DNA of 31,095 nucleotides, taken from positions 1 through 31,095 of IMG/VR virus record IMGVR_UViG_3300029319_000290; one strand, written 5' to 3'. Made by a program: the position numbers and the translations under genes. Positions 22,442 to 29,932 of this stretch are shown piece after piece (the first letter of the stretch is position 1; each line of letters opens with the position of its first letter). The notes under the pieces were generated by a model. The model worked only from the letters and a program-made list of their open reading frames with translations. It was not told the origin of the DNA and did not search any database. This stretch comes from a virus.

Positions 22442-23500
22442 TTATACTCCAATCTTTGAATATGTTAACATATCTTTAATTGCCTTAAGTGCTTTTTTCT
22501 TTGCAGCTTCAAATTCTTTTCCGTATCTTCCTGAACCTCCACCTTTTTTGGCATTTGATACCATCTTCATTATATCACCAATTTGTTTTGTTTCTTTAGA
22601 AGATTTTATTTTAGGTGCAGCTTCTGTCTTAAGATTTAATCCTATACCTGGAGCTGATATAACATTTGATAAACCTTCGAATGCTTCATTAACAAGTTTC
22701 TTAAATTTATCTGGTCTTTTACCTTCATATCTTAAATCAAACATTAAATCTTGAATTTTTCTAGATGTAGCATTGCCACCAGCTTTTTCAATAGCACGTC
22801 TAGCTTTTACAGCGTGTTTAGCTAAAATTACATAATGTCCTTTTTTACCTTTAACAAATCTGTCACCTTGTATTTTAGAACCAACTGGCCTAGCATTGCC
22901 TCTTGGGTCAATTACTACATAAGATTCATTAACTGTAGATTCGTTAACACCTTTGTGTTTTTTATCTATAAGATTAAAGAATTCTTTTTTCTTTGCATCG
23001 TCTAAATCTGCAGGTGAGTCAACTCCAAATTTAGCCAACATAGCCTTAAATAGTTTTTGATATTTTTCCTGTCTTTCTGATTCTTCGATATTATCTTCTT
23101 CTGACATTACTTCTTTTATTTCATAGTATTTACCAAGCTTACCACCTATATCTTCAAATACAGATTCTAATCTTTGTTGTAATGTAGAAATTTCCTTAAA
23201 TGTATTTTCAAATACCTTTACAGATTCACCTATAGCTTTTGTATCTCTTTTTACAGATACTGCATCAAACCAATCAGCAGTTTCTTCTATTGCCATACGG
23301 CTAGCGTTTTCTGCTAACTTTTTAATATTTTCTACAAGCTCGCTAATCTCTTGTGTTTTATATACATTTTTTCCTAGCTCGTTAAATCTAGAAACTGCCT
23401 CTAGTGTTTGTGCTTTTTCCTCTTCGGTCATTCTTTTGTTTTCTGATTGCTGTGACTCGTTTAAGGAAGACTTCCACTTTCTAATATCAAATTGACTCAT
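22442..23500 (-). CDS. Unrecognised prohead core candidate (352 residues)
   Basis: I take ATG 23500, with GGAGCAAATAAA upstream and the protease stop 1 base before it. A longer frame to 23557 overlaps the protease and has no SD. Residues 1-160 are helical and acidic to mixed (MTEEEKAQTLEAVSRFNELG, LVENIKKLAENASRM), suitable for a coiled-coil core. From about 195 the chain becomes basic and Gly-rich (VVIDPRGNARPVGSKIQGDR, GKKGHYVILAKHAVKARRAI) and may bind nucleic acid. Several (L/V)-x-E sites followed by Ser or Ala occur (LNES at 13, VNES at 185 and 190, VNEA at 270). Position after gp21 and these sites suggest an assembly core or packaged internal protein cleaved by gp21. No known family was recognised. 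Confidence 0.72.
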   Translation of the reverse strand: MSQFDIRKWKSSLNESQQSENKRMTEEEKAQTLEAVSRFNELGKNVYKTQEISELVENIKKLAENASRMAIEETADWFDAVSVKRDTKAIGESVKVFENTFKEISTLQQRLESVFEDIGGKLGKYYEIKEVMSEEDNIEESERQEKYQKLFKAMLAKFGVDSPADLDDAKKKEFFNLIDKKHKGVNESTVNESYVVIDPRGNARPVGSKIQGDRFVKGKKGHYVILAKHAVKARRAIEKAGGNATSRKIQDLMFDLRYEGKRPDKFKKLVNEAFEGLSNVISAPGIGLNLKTEAAPKIKSSKETKQIGDIMKMVSNAKKGGGSGRYGKEFEAAKKKALKAIKDMLTYSKIGV

Positions 23501-23501
23501 T

Positions 23502-24134
23502 TTATTTGCTCCTTGTTGGTAATGAACATTTGCATGCCAAATCGCATAGCATTTCATTTATTATATTATTTACCTTGTCGTATTTATTTATATAAATATC
23601 ATTAACAGATTCGTTTATTGGTCTCATGAATGCTCCATGTGTAGATGGATTTGAAACAAAATCCCAACAAACCAATTCAAAATCAGATTGTACTTCCATT
23701 GTACCGTCTTCTGATAATTGCTTAACAGAACCTAGGCCTCTTGATGATATACCAAGTTTAACACCTGCTTTTAATAATTCCTTAAGTATGTTTCCAGCTG
23801 GTGTGCCAAGTACCTCTACAGTACCCATTACATCATCACCTTTCCACCATACATTTTTTATATTATGAGATACATTTTGAAGATTAACAACAGACGATTC
23901 CGGATGGTCTAGCTCGCCAAGTGCTCGATTTTCTGCTATCTGCACTTCTGAATATTGTTTTACTTCTCTCATTAAAATTTCTTTTGGATATACTCTACCA
24001 TTTTGATTTTTTGCACCAGCTCTTTGTAAAACACCGGTAACAATAACACGGCCGTTATTTTGTTGTTCTGATTCCATTATCATTTGTGGAGAAACATCGA
24101 ATGTTGTATAATCTATTAGCACTTGTTTTGACAT
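23502..24134 (-). CDS. 21: Prohead core protein protease gp21
   Basis: The protein has 210 residues (T4 gp21: 212) and starts at ATG 24134 after AAGGAGCTTCTA, overlapping the previous stop by one base. It belongs to the herpesvirus-assemblin-like serine proteases of T4-type phages. The segments NQNGRVYPKEIL at 43-54, GELDHPES at 73-80 (H77), GISSRGLGS at 128-136 (nucleophile Ser) and CWDFVSNPSTHG at 156-167 are the family signature. It cleaves scaffold, capsid and core proteins after (L/I)-x-E and then itself. Its own chain contains IMES near residue 19 and INES near 173, which would fit self-cleavage. A promoter-like motif is embedded in the coding sequence near the end. Confidence 0.95.
   Translation of the reverse strand: MSKQVLIDYTTFDVSPQMIMESEQQNNGRVIVTGVLQRAGAKNQNGRVYPKEILMREVKQYSEVQIAENRALGELDHPESSVVNLQNVSHNIKNVWWKGDDVMGTVEVLGTPAGNILKELLKAGVKLGISSRGLGSVKQLSEDGTMEVQSDFELVCWDFVSNPSTHGAFMRPINESVNDIYINKYDKVNNIINEMLCDLACKCSLPTRSK
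23590..23599 (-). promoter_or_regulatory. ATATTTATAT promoter-like motif inside the end of gp21
   Basis: The coding strand reads AATGATATTTATATAAATAAA, encoding NDIYINK, 90 bases upstream of the next ATG at 23500. It could drive the two proteins after gp21. Promoter role inferred. Confidence 0.42.
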
Positions 24135-24592
24135 TAGAAGCTCCTTAATTTTTTAGATAGCCTATGCATCTTTTCAGAGATTTTTTGTAAATTTTCTCTT
24201 GTAGATTTCCAGTATTTAGTTTCATCTATACCAGTTTCTGTTTTAAGCTTGATATTCTGGTTAATTATTCTTTCTATCTTAAATAGTCTACTGTTAACTT
24301 CTTTTATAGCTCTATTAACTTTTTGTTTTGATGAAGATGATTCGTCTTTTTTATAGTCGTTGTAATTAACCTCATTCATCATTTTTGCCATTTTCATAAA
24401 TGTAGATTCTTTTACAACTTTATATCCCATAAGGCCTTTAGTATATTCTTTTTTCTTTCTTTTTCCAAAAGCGTATTTTGTATCGTATTCACCACCTGCA
24501 TCAGCAGTAGTGTTTGCTTCATCTAAATCTTCCTCTTCAATCTTCTTAAAGTCAGCCTCAAATAATTTATCTAATTTTTTATTTAACGACAT
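24134..24592 (-). CDS. Small prohead core protein, gp68-like by position
   Basis: The 152-residue product starts at ATG 24592 after AAGGAGATAAAA, overlapping the preceding gene by 14 bases. The N-terminus is acidic (LDKLFEADFKKIEEEDLDEA) and carries LFE-A and LDE-A, which match gp21 cut sites. The rest is basic and helical (GKRKKKEYTKG, then a C-terminal charged coiled coil ending KMHRLSKKLRSF). In T4 the gene directly before gp21 is gp68 (141 residues), a minor prohead core protein that is processed by gp21; length, position and composition agree. Direct sequence similarity to gp68 is not obvious to me, so the assignment is positional. Confidence 0.6.
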   Translation of the reverse strand: MSLNKKLDKLFEADFKKIEEEDLDEANTTADAGGEYDTKYAFGKRKKKEYTKGLMGYKVVKESTFMKMAKMMNEVNYNDYKKDESSSSKQKVNRAIKEVNSRLFKIERIINQNIKLKTETGIDETKYWKSTRENLQKISEKMHRLSKKLRSF

Positions 24593-25424
24593 TTTTTATC
24601 TCCTTAACCAAGTCATAGGCTCTTAATACCGAAAGCATATGTTTATCCTTAACCTTTCTTTCTTTTTTGACTAATTGTAATTGGTCAGCAACCTCGTTTA
24701 GTTTTATAGAAACAATGTTGTCGTCTACTTTTTTAGAAAGATTCCTAATTGATTTTGACGTACTGTTAATTTCTGTGTGTATATACTTTTTTAATTTTTG
24801 AGTATTTGAAATATTATTTATATACTCTCTTAATAAAGTTTTTTGTTCAGATGTTAAATTCCCATATTTATTATTAAATTTTTCAATCATAATTTTATAT
24901 GACAATGTTCTAACGTCTTTATCTTGTTTAGAATACATTTGATATGTTTCATCGATTCTTGAAACTTTATTTCTTTTATTCATTACAGTTTCAACAAGAT
25001 TAAATCTAAATCTTACCGACTGTGAAGGATTTGTTTTGTTTTCAAACAAACAATATATAGATGCGTTTTCAGAATAATTTTCAACCTTTGTCTTAAAAAA
25101 GTTTTCAATATTGTATTTATTTTTTATTTCTTTAATAAGATTATATTTTTGTTTTCTTAATTCTGTAGATGAAAGCTTTTTTCTTTCTTTAAGTACAGCA
25201 TCAATAAAAGACTCTGCTTTTCTTTCGGTATTAAATTTTTCATTAAGAAGTGTTTGATATAACATCAACTCTTTTTTAAGAGTCGTGTTTTTCTTAAAAA
25301 ACTCTTTAATAATTTGTATGGCTGGAGACTTGCTAACACCATTTATTGTATCTGTTGTTATCTGTCTAACAAGCAACTCGAATAATATTCCAGTATTTTT
25401 GTATTTTGAGTGTTTTGCTTTCAT
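24579..25424 (-). CDS. Unrecognised helical protein between portal and prohead core genes (281 residues)
   Basis: The gene starts at ATG 25424 with only a weak SD (GGGAAAG, 12 bases upstream). The N-terminus, KYKNTGILFELLVRQITTDT, is followed by long Lys- and Glu-rich helices with few prolines and only one cysteine. A short strand-like stretch (NASIYCLFENKTN, RFRFNLVETV) lies at about 124-150. It occupies the position of gp67 in T4, which is a short acidic core protein, but this product is basic and over three times longer. It could be a core protein or an unrelated insertion. A promoter-like motif lies 34 bases upstream. No function is assigned. Confidence 0.7.
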   Translation of the reverse strand: MKAKHSKYKNTGILFELLVRQITTDTINGVSKSPAIQIIKEFFKKNTTLKKELMLYQTLLNEKFNTERKAESFIDAVLKERKKLSSTELRKQKYNLIKEIKNKYNIENFFKTKVENYSENASIYCLFENKTNPSQSVRFRFNLVETVMNKRNKVSRIDETYQMYSKQDKDVRTLSYKIMIEKFNNKYGNLTSEQKTLLREYINNISNTQKLKKYIHTEINSTSKSIRNLSKKVDDNIVSIKLNEVADQLQLVKKERKVKDKHMLSVLRAYDLVKEIKNVVK

Positions 25425-25457
25425 TTATTTTCTTTCCCGCATATATCTTTATATATT

Positions 25458-25467
25458 ATATAAATAT
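25458..25467 (-). promoter_or_regulatory. ATATTTATAT promoter-like motif between portal and core genes
   Basis: The coding strand reads AGATATATTTATATAATATA in the 55-bp gap after the portal gene, 34 bases from the next ATG. Promoter role inferred. Confidence 0.5.
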
Positions 25468-25479
25468 ATCTAAACTGAG

Positions 25480-27321
25480 TTATATATCGCTTTCCATGAT
25501 ATTGCTTTCGTTTAATAAATTAGATTTTTTATTAGGTTTATTTTTACCGAAAAGACTTGCAATTCTCTTAGACTCAAATCTTCTTTTAGATTTATTGTTG
25601 CTTAATTTAGTATCTCTAAATCTTTCTTCTTTGCCAATAGAATCTCTACCTCTAGCAGATTCTTGACTACCATATTTTGTTGATTCTTCTGGCCTTCCTT
25701 GTCCTGGTTCGTTTGTAGGTTCTTCACCTTCAGGCTCCTCAAATCCTCCACCAAATAATCCTGTAGACTGACCGTCAGTATTTTCAGGGTCAAGAGTTGC
25801 AAGCGTGTGAGGTGTACCTAGAGCCTCACCAGATGTTTGTGGGTCATTACCTTCCATTTCTATCTGTGATTTTCTAAACTTTTGTTTGATATCGTTAATA
25901 ACACCTTTTTGCTCTTTTTTGATTTCATCGTCTGACATGTTAAATACATTTTTATATATCCATTCCTCTGATATCATTGAGCCGTCTTTTATTGTTGACG
26001 CCAAATCTAATTTACTAGACCATAACTCCATTTTTTCTTGCTCTGCAATTGCTGATGGATTTGTAAGTGATAGTTCGAATTCAACCATATCCTCTTCGTC
26101 AAATCCTTGAGAATATAAATGTACCATTGCTATTTTTGTAAGCTCTGAAATAAATATTCTTTGTATTCTTTCAATTGTTCTAGCAAATCTTACATCTTGC
26201 GCTGCTAGTGTAGCTTTACCTTCTACGCCTTCTTCATATCCTACAAAAGCTTTAGGAATTTTAAGAGCAGCAAACATTCTTGCCTTTAGATAGTCAACAT
26301 CATCGATACCTCCAAATTCCATACCACTCATAGTGTCAATTTCTGTACCGCTTTGTCCACCACGAACTGGAAGGTATATGTCCTCTAACATATTTGACAT
26401 GTTAAATTTAAGATTATACTGACCAGTCTTTTCATCGATATGAGGTACCTTTTTCATTTGGTTTATAACACGCTGCATATATGTATCTACTTCATTGGGT
26501 GGTATATTACCTATATCTATTTTATATATTCTTTTTTCTGGTGCACGCATAATTCTGTGAATTAACATTGCGTCTTCCATAAGAGTAAGCTGTTTCCAAA
26601 CCTTTCTTGCTGGTTCAATCATAGCCTTTCCATAAGGAAGGAAATTCATATCATTTAACATTCTAAAATGTGCTATTTCATAATTTTCATATTTTGTATG
26701 AGGAGAATTATTTCTTGTTGAATTTGCTCCTTGCTGACCTCCCATAGTTGGGTCATGTGTAAATTGTACAAGGTCAGGATTATTTGAATCGACACCTTCC
26801 TCTCTAAACATTTCATATGCAGATAAAGGTACAGCGTTCGTTACACCAACTTTTTCAGTTATATCTAGTTTAAGATAAAAGTCGCCATACTTACACATAT
26901 TACGAACCCAAGGCCAAGCGTTGAATTCTATATTAAGTACGTCATAAAATAAATTATGTAAAACCTTTTGTACTTTTTCATTATCTGTTTTAATTTCAAG
27001 TACATTACCAAATTCATTTTTTAGTGTTGATTCGTCTGAATATATATCTAATGCAGATGAGATTATAGAATCTTCGTCCATAATTTCATAATCAGTATAT
27101 AATTGAAGTCTTAATGTATGGAAATTTGCCTGTTGATTATATCCATAGGTATCGTTTTGATATATTCTATTGTACCTATCTATAAGTCTATTTGTTGCAA
27201 GCTTTGTATTTGACTGTACTCTACTTAGGTCGGCAACCTTTAATCCTGAGTCCGTTCGTCTTACAATTGTACCTGTTGAAAATGCTGTTCTTAATCTTCC
27301 AAAAAATGTTTTATCTGCCAT
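25480..27321 (-). CDS. 20: Portal vertex protein gp20
   Basis: The protein has 613 residues (T4: 524) and starts at ATG 27321 after CGGAGTAAAAAACAG. Twelve subunits form the packaging and ejection channel and nucleate head assembly. Portal features include LYTDYEIMDEDSIISSALDI at about 72-91, the LKIPKAFVGYEEGVEGKATL segment, the APEKRIYKIDIGNIPPNEVD clip/stem strand region, and the long DLASTIKDGSMISEEWIYKN helix. The extra length lies mainly in a Pro/Gly/Glu-rich C-terminal tail (FEEPEGEEPTNEPGQGRPEE) followed by a basic stretch and LLNESNIMESDI, which contains two possible gp21 sites. It is 15 bases downstream of the terminase, the same pairing as in many tailed phages but not T4. Confidence 0.95.
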   Translation of the reverse strand: MADKTFFGRLRTAFSTGTIVRRTDSGLKVADLSRVQSNTKLATNRLIDRYNRIYQNDTYGYNQQANFHTLRLQLYTDYEIMDEDSIISSALDIYSDESTLKNEFGNVLEIKTDNEKVQKVLHNLFYDVLNIEFNAWPWVRNMCKYGDFYLKLDITEKVGVTNAVPLSAYEMFREEGVDSNNPDLVQFTHDPTMGGQQGANSTRNNSPHTKYENYEIAHFRMLNDMNFLPYGKAMIEPARKVWKQLTLMEDAMLIHRIMRAPEKRIYKIDIGNIPPNEVDTYMQRVINQMKKVPHIDEKTGQYNLKFNMSNMLEDIYLPVRGGQSGTEIDTMSGMEFGGIDDVDYLKARMFAALKIPKAFVGYEEGVEGKATLAAQDVRFARTIERIQRIFISELTKIAMVHLYSQGFDEEDMVEFELSLTNPSAIAEQEKMELWSSKLDLASTIKDGSMISEEWIYKNVFNMSDDEIKKEQKGVINDIKQKFRKSQIEMEGNDPQTSGEALGTPHTLATLDPENTDGQSTGLFGGGFEEPEGEEPTNEPGQGRPEESTKYGSQESARGRDSIGKEERFRDTKLSNNKSKRRFESKRIASLFGKNKPNKKSNLLNESNIMESDI

Positions 27322-27336
27322 CTGTTTTTTACTCCG

Positions 27337-28914
27337 TTATAATAGCCAGGTCAAATCTTCTTCGTCGTTACCCATTTTTTGTTTCCAAGGGTCACCGCCA
27401 GGGAGATTGTTTGATTTATATGCTCCCTTTGTGTTAACAATATTGTTAATTGCATTTTTATTCATATTAAGGCCTTCCGTATGTAAACGAATTGCGTTAT
27501 CACGAACAAACAATGCAATTGAGAACGCCATTGTTAAATCATCGTTATATCCTCGCTGAGCTTCTGCTCTATGTCCGTTCCAAATAAAAACAAACAGCTC
27601 GTCTATTAAACGTTTTGATTTGACAATACACGCTTTTTCTCTAAAATAAATATCTAGCTTCGATATCAAAAGAGGTCTAGTTCTCGTCGAAGTTGTAAAA
27701 CCTGGGGTCATGTTTTCTCTGTTTTTTAAGTCATAACCTTTTGATAATTGTGTTGCTGCATCATGAACTCCTTCATGTTTGTATGTATAATAAAGATTTC
27801 GATAACCTCTATCTATAGCAGGTTGAATTGCAGCCCAACCTATATTTGCGTTCTCTACAACAAGTAGAGCTTCATTATATTCTGTTGCAATATTAACCAA
27901 AAGATTTCCAAATTCTTTTGTTCCTATTTGGTTTTTATATTCTGCAACTTGTTCCATAGTTTCTATTTCAATTACATGAAATGTAGAGTAGTCACTTCCA
28001 TCGCCTCTTGCAACATCTGCTACTACCATATATCCTTTTGTATAATCTGCGTATTTCCAAATCCAAAGCTCTTGTTCTTGACCTCGTTTTTCCACAGGTT
28101 CGCATATCATATTTTCTTCATACCAAGTCAATAGCTCACCAGAAACAACAGAGTTACCAGAAGATATAAAATCACAGTCACATTCTTGTGCTGCCATTTT
28201 TTTACCTAGCAATTCATCTTGTGTATCTCTCCACTCTTGGTCTCTTTCAGGGTGTAAAGTCCAATGAAGTCTAATAGGATTAAATTGTCCTTCTTTTCTT
28301 TCAGACTCTGTCCAAATTCTATGAAATAAATTACCTGTACCATTAGGTGTAGAAAGTAATATTGCAGAACCACCTGTTGCCAATGTTTGCTGTGCAGATG
28401 TCCATATCTCATCAACTTTATCTATGAATGCGGCTTCGTCTATAACAAGCAGCGATAGTGCTTCAGAACGTGCAGCGTCAGGTGCTGATGATACCGCTTT
28501 TATTTGCGAACCGTTCTTAAATCTTAGTGAAAGTCTATTATCTTCTTCCGAGCCAACCTTTAACCAACTTGGTAAAAACTCGTGCATTACTCTAACCTTT
28601 GTAATAAGATTTTTTGCAGTATCTTGTTTGATTGCAATTACCAATACATTAAAGTCCTCTCTAAATATCATGTTCCATACTGCATATCCTGCGGTTAGTG
28701 TTGATATACCCATCTGTCTAGATTTTAATATTATATTAAATCTATTATTTTTCAAATCTACAAGAGAATCTTCTTGAAAAGGAAAAAGGTCAAATTTTAT
28801 CTTACCTTTTTGAGGGTGCTGTATAAAACAATACTTGCGCATAAAGTATACAGGGTCTTGTGAACACCTTATATACTCTTTTACTAAAGCTTCTTTAATT
28901 GTATTTTTTGCCAT
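27337..28914 (-). CDS. 17: Terminase large subunit gp17
   Basis: The protein has 525 residues (T4: 610, so shorter at the N-terminus) and starts at ATG 28914; the SD is weak (AGG). It is the DNA packaging motor. ATPase: Walker A SRQMGIST at 65-72, Walker B LLVIDEA at 155-161 with catalytic Glu 160, and the coupling motif LLSTPNGTGN at 186-195. Nuclease: VVADVARGDGSDYS at 297-310 with D300, the second acid E354 in VVENANIGW, and the GYNDDLTMA motif at 456-464 with D458/D459. These are the RNase H-like residues of T4 gp17 headful nucleases. No small terminase was identified nearby. The gene is preceded by a promoter-like motif only 13 bases upstream. Confidence 0.97.
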   Translation of the reverse strand: MAKNTIKEALVKEYIRCSQDPVYFMRKYCFIQHPQKGKIKFDLFPFQEDSLVDLKNNRFNIILKSRQMGISTLTAGYAVWNMIFREDFNVLVIAIKQDTAKNLITKVRVMHEFLPSWLKVGSEEDNRLSLRFKNGSQIKAVSSAPDAARSEALSLLVIDEAAFIDKVDEIWTSAQQTLATGGSAILLSTPNGTGNLFHRIWTESERKEGQFNPIRLHWTLHPERDQEWRDTQDELLGKKMAAQECDCDFISSGNSVVSGELLTWYEENMICEPVEKRGQEQELWIWKYADYTKGYMVVADVARGDGSDYSTFHVIEIETMEQVAEYKNQIGTKEFGNLLVNIATEYNEALLVVENANIGWAAIQPAIDRGYRNLYYTYKHEGVHDAATQLSKGYDLKNRENMTPGFTTSTRTRPLLISKLDIYFREKACIVKSKRLIDELFVFIWNGHRAEAQRGYNDDLTMAFSIALFVRDNAIRLHTEGLNMNKNAINNIVNTKGAYKSNNLPGGDPWKQKMGNDEEDLTWLL

Positions 28915-28926
28915 AATATAACCTAT

Positions 28927-28936
28927 ATATAAATAT
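28927..28936 (-). promoter_or_regulatory. ATATTTATAT promoter-like motif before the terminase
   Basis: The coding strand reads CATATATATTTATATATAGG, 13 bases upstream of the terminase ATG. If this is a -10-like element, the leader would be only a few bases. Promoter role inferred. Confidence 0.48.
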
Positions 28937-28956
28937 ATATGTATATAAAAGTTATA

Positions 28957-29352
28957 CTATTTTTTTTGGCGTTTTTCAAAAGAACGACCACCAAAATAAG
29001 CACCGATAACTGTTATCAATACCAATTGTAAAAGGTCTGTCCATTTCTCTTCAACAACAAAATTTATAGAACCTGCATCAATAAAAATCATTAGTACCGT
29101 ACATACTACTAAAAATATTAACACTAATGGTCTGACATTTTTAGACAACCAACTATCAGAATTCATATCAGCTTTCCAGCGATCTGTTATATTCTGTTCC
29201 ATTTTGGTTTCGTAGTCTGCGATAAGCTCTTTCATTTTTTGCTTTGCAGCCAACTTTTCTTCTTTGCTTGTTGTAAGATTATCAAGCACGCCGCCAACTG
29301 ATTCTACCAATTCGCCTGCTCCACCTGAAAATATTTTAGTTATTATACTCAT
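28957..29352 (-). CDS. Holin-like small membrane protein
   Basis: The 131-residue product starts at ATG 29352 after AAGGAGAGTAAAG and overlaps the previous gene by 17 bases. The N-terminal 50 residues are soluble and helical (GGVLDNLTTSKEEKLAAKQK), followed by the conserved-looking WKADMNSDSWLSKNVRPLVL. There are two clear membrane segments, about 72-90 (LVLIFLVVCTVLMIFI) and 108-124 (LQLVLITVIGAYFGGRS), and a basic tail (FEKRQKK). This arrangement matches the phage and gene-transfer-agent holin family with a cytoplasmic helix, the W-x-K-N-x-R-P motif and a closing Gly-Gly-Arg. A holin forms the lesions that end infection. No lysin gene is seen next to it. Confidence 0.75.
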   Translation of the reverse strand: MSIITKIFSGGAGELVESVGGVLDNLTTSKEEKLAAKQKMKELIADYETKMEQNITDRWKADMNSDSWLSKNVRPLVLIFLVVCTVLMIFIDAGSINFVVEEKWTDLLQLVLITVIGAYFGGRSFEKRQKK

Positions 29353-29926
29353 CTTTACTCTCCTTGATTATTGTTTCCATTTTATTTTTTTCATCATCAA
29401 GATATTGATTAAATCTTGAAACTATTTCATCTTTTATTTCTTTGCTCATTTTTGACCAGTCTTCTATTTCACCTGATTCTGTTATATATTGATTTGTATC
29501 TATTGAATTGAACCATCTCTCAAACTGCTTTGTTTTTTCATCTGTCCAAGAATCAAAGTTTTTTCTTACTTCTTTCTCTAACCATTTGGTGTGTTTACCT
29601 TCAGCCATCAATTTGGTTTCAAACTTTGTTTGACAATGTAAACAATGTCCATAAATAAGATATATTTTTTTATGTGCTGGATGGTTCATATGAGTACCAC
29701 AACTAGGACAGTGAGTTGGTACTTTAATTTGTTTTTTGATATTTCTGTATTTAGAAATACTTTGTCGTATACCATTTTTTACTGTCCACGTCTTTCCGTT
29801 TTCTTCCCAAATATCACCTTCTTGTTTTTTATGATTATATTTTCTATAACCTGAGCTTGTCTTTGTTTTTGCGCCATAGTCACCTGACACCAAGTTTCTC
29901 ATTCTTTGTATTTTATTTTTATCCAT
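29336..29926 (-). CDS. Zinc-ribbon protein of unknown function
   Basis: The protein has 196 residues and starts at ATG 29926; the AGG of its SD is built into the stop of the previous gene. A compact zinc ribbon is formed by C73/C76 (CPSC) and C95/C98 (CLHC) with an 18-residue spacer. The N-terminus contains GDIWEENGKTWTVKNGIRQS, a small strand-rich module seen in other T4-like marine phages. The C-terminal 80 residues are charged helices with Trp-rich segments (WLEKEVRKNFDSWTDEKTKQ). It stands between the nucleotidyltransferase-like gene and the holin-like gene, just ahead of the terminase. DNA or RNA binding is plausible but unproven. Confidence 0.75.
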   Translation of the reverse strand: MDKNKIQRMRNLVSGDYGAKTKTSSGYRKYNHKKQEGDIWEENGKTWTVKNGIRQSISKYRNIKKQIKVPTHCPSCGTHMNHPAHKKIYLIYGHCLHCQTKFETKLMAEGKHTKWLEKEVRKNFDSWTDEKTKQFERWFNSIDTNQYITESGEIEDWSKMSKEIKDEIVSRFNQYLDDEKNKMETIIKESKDEYNN

Positions 29927-29932
29927 AATAAC

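Noticed and set aside
23498-23557. Longer N-terminus for the 352-residue protein (start at 23557)
   Set aside because: It overlaps the protease by 54 bases and lacks an SD, while ATG 23500 has GGAG at good spacing directly after the protease stop.
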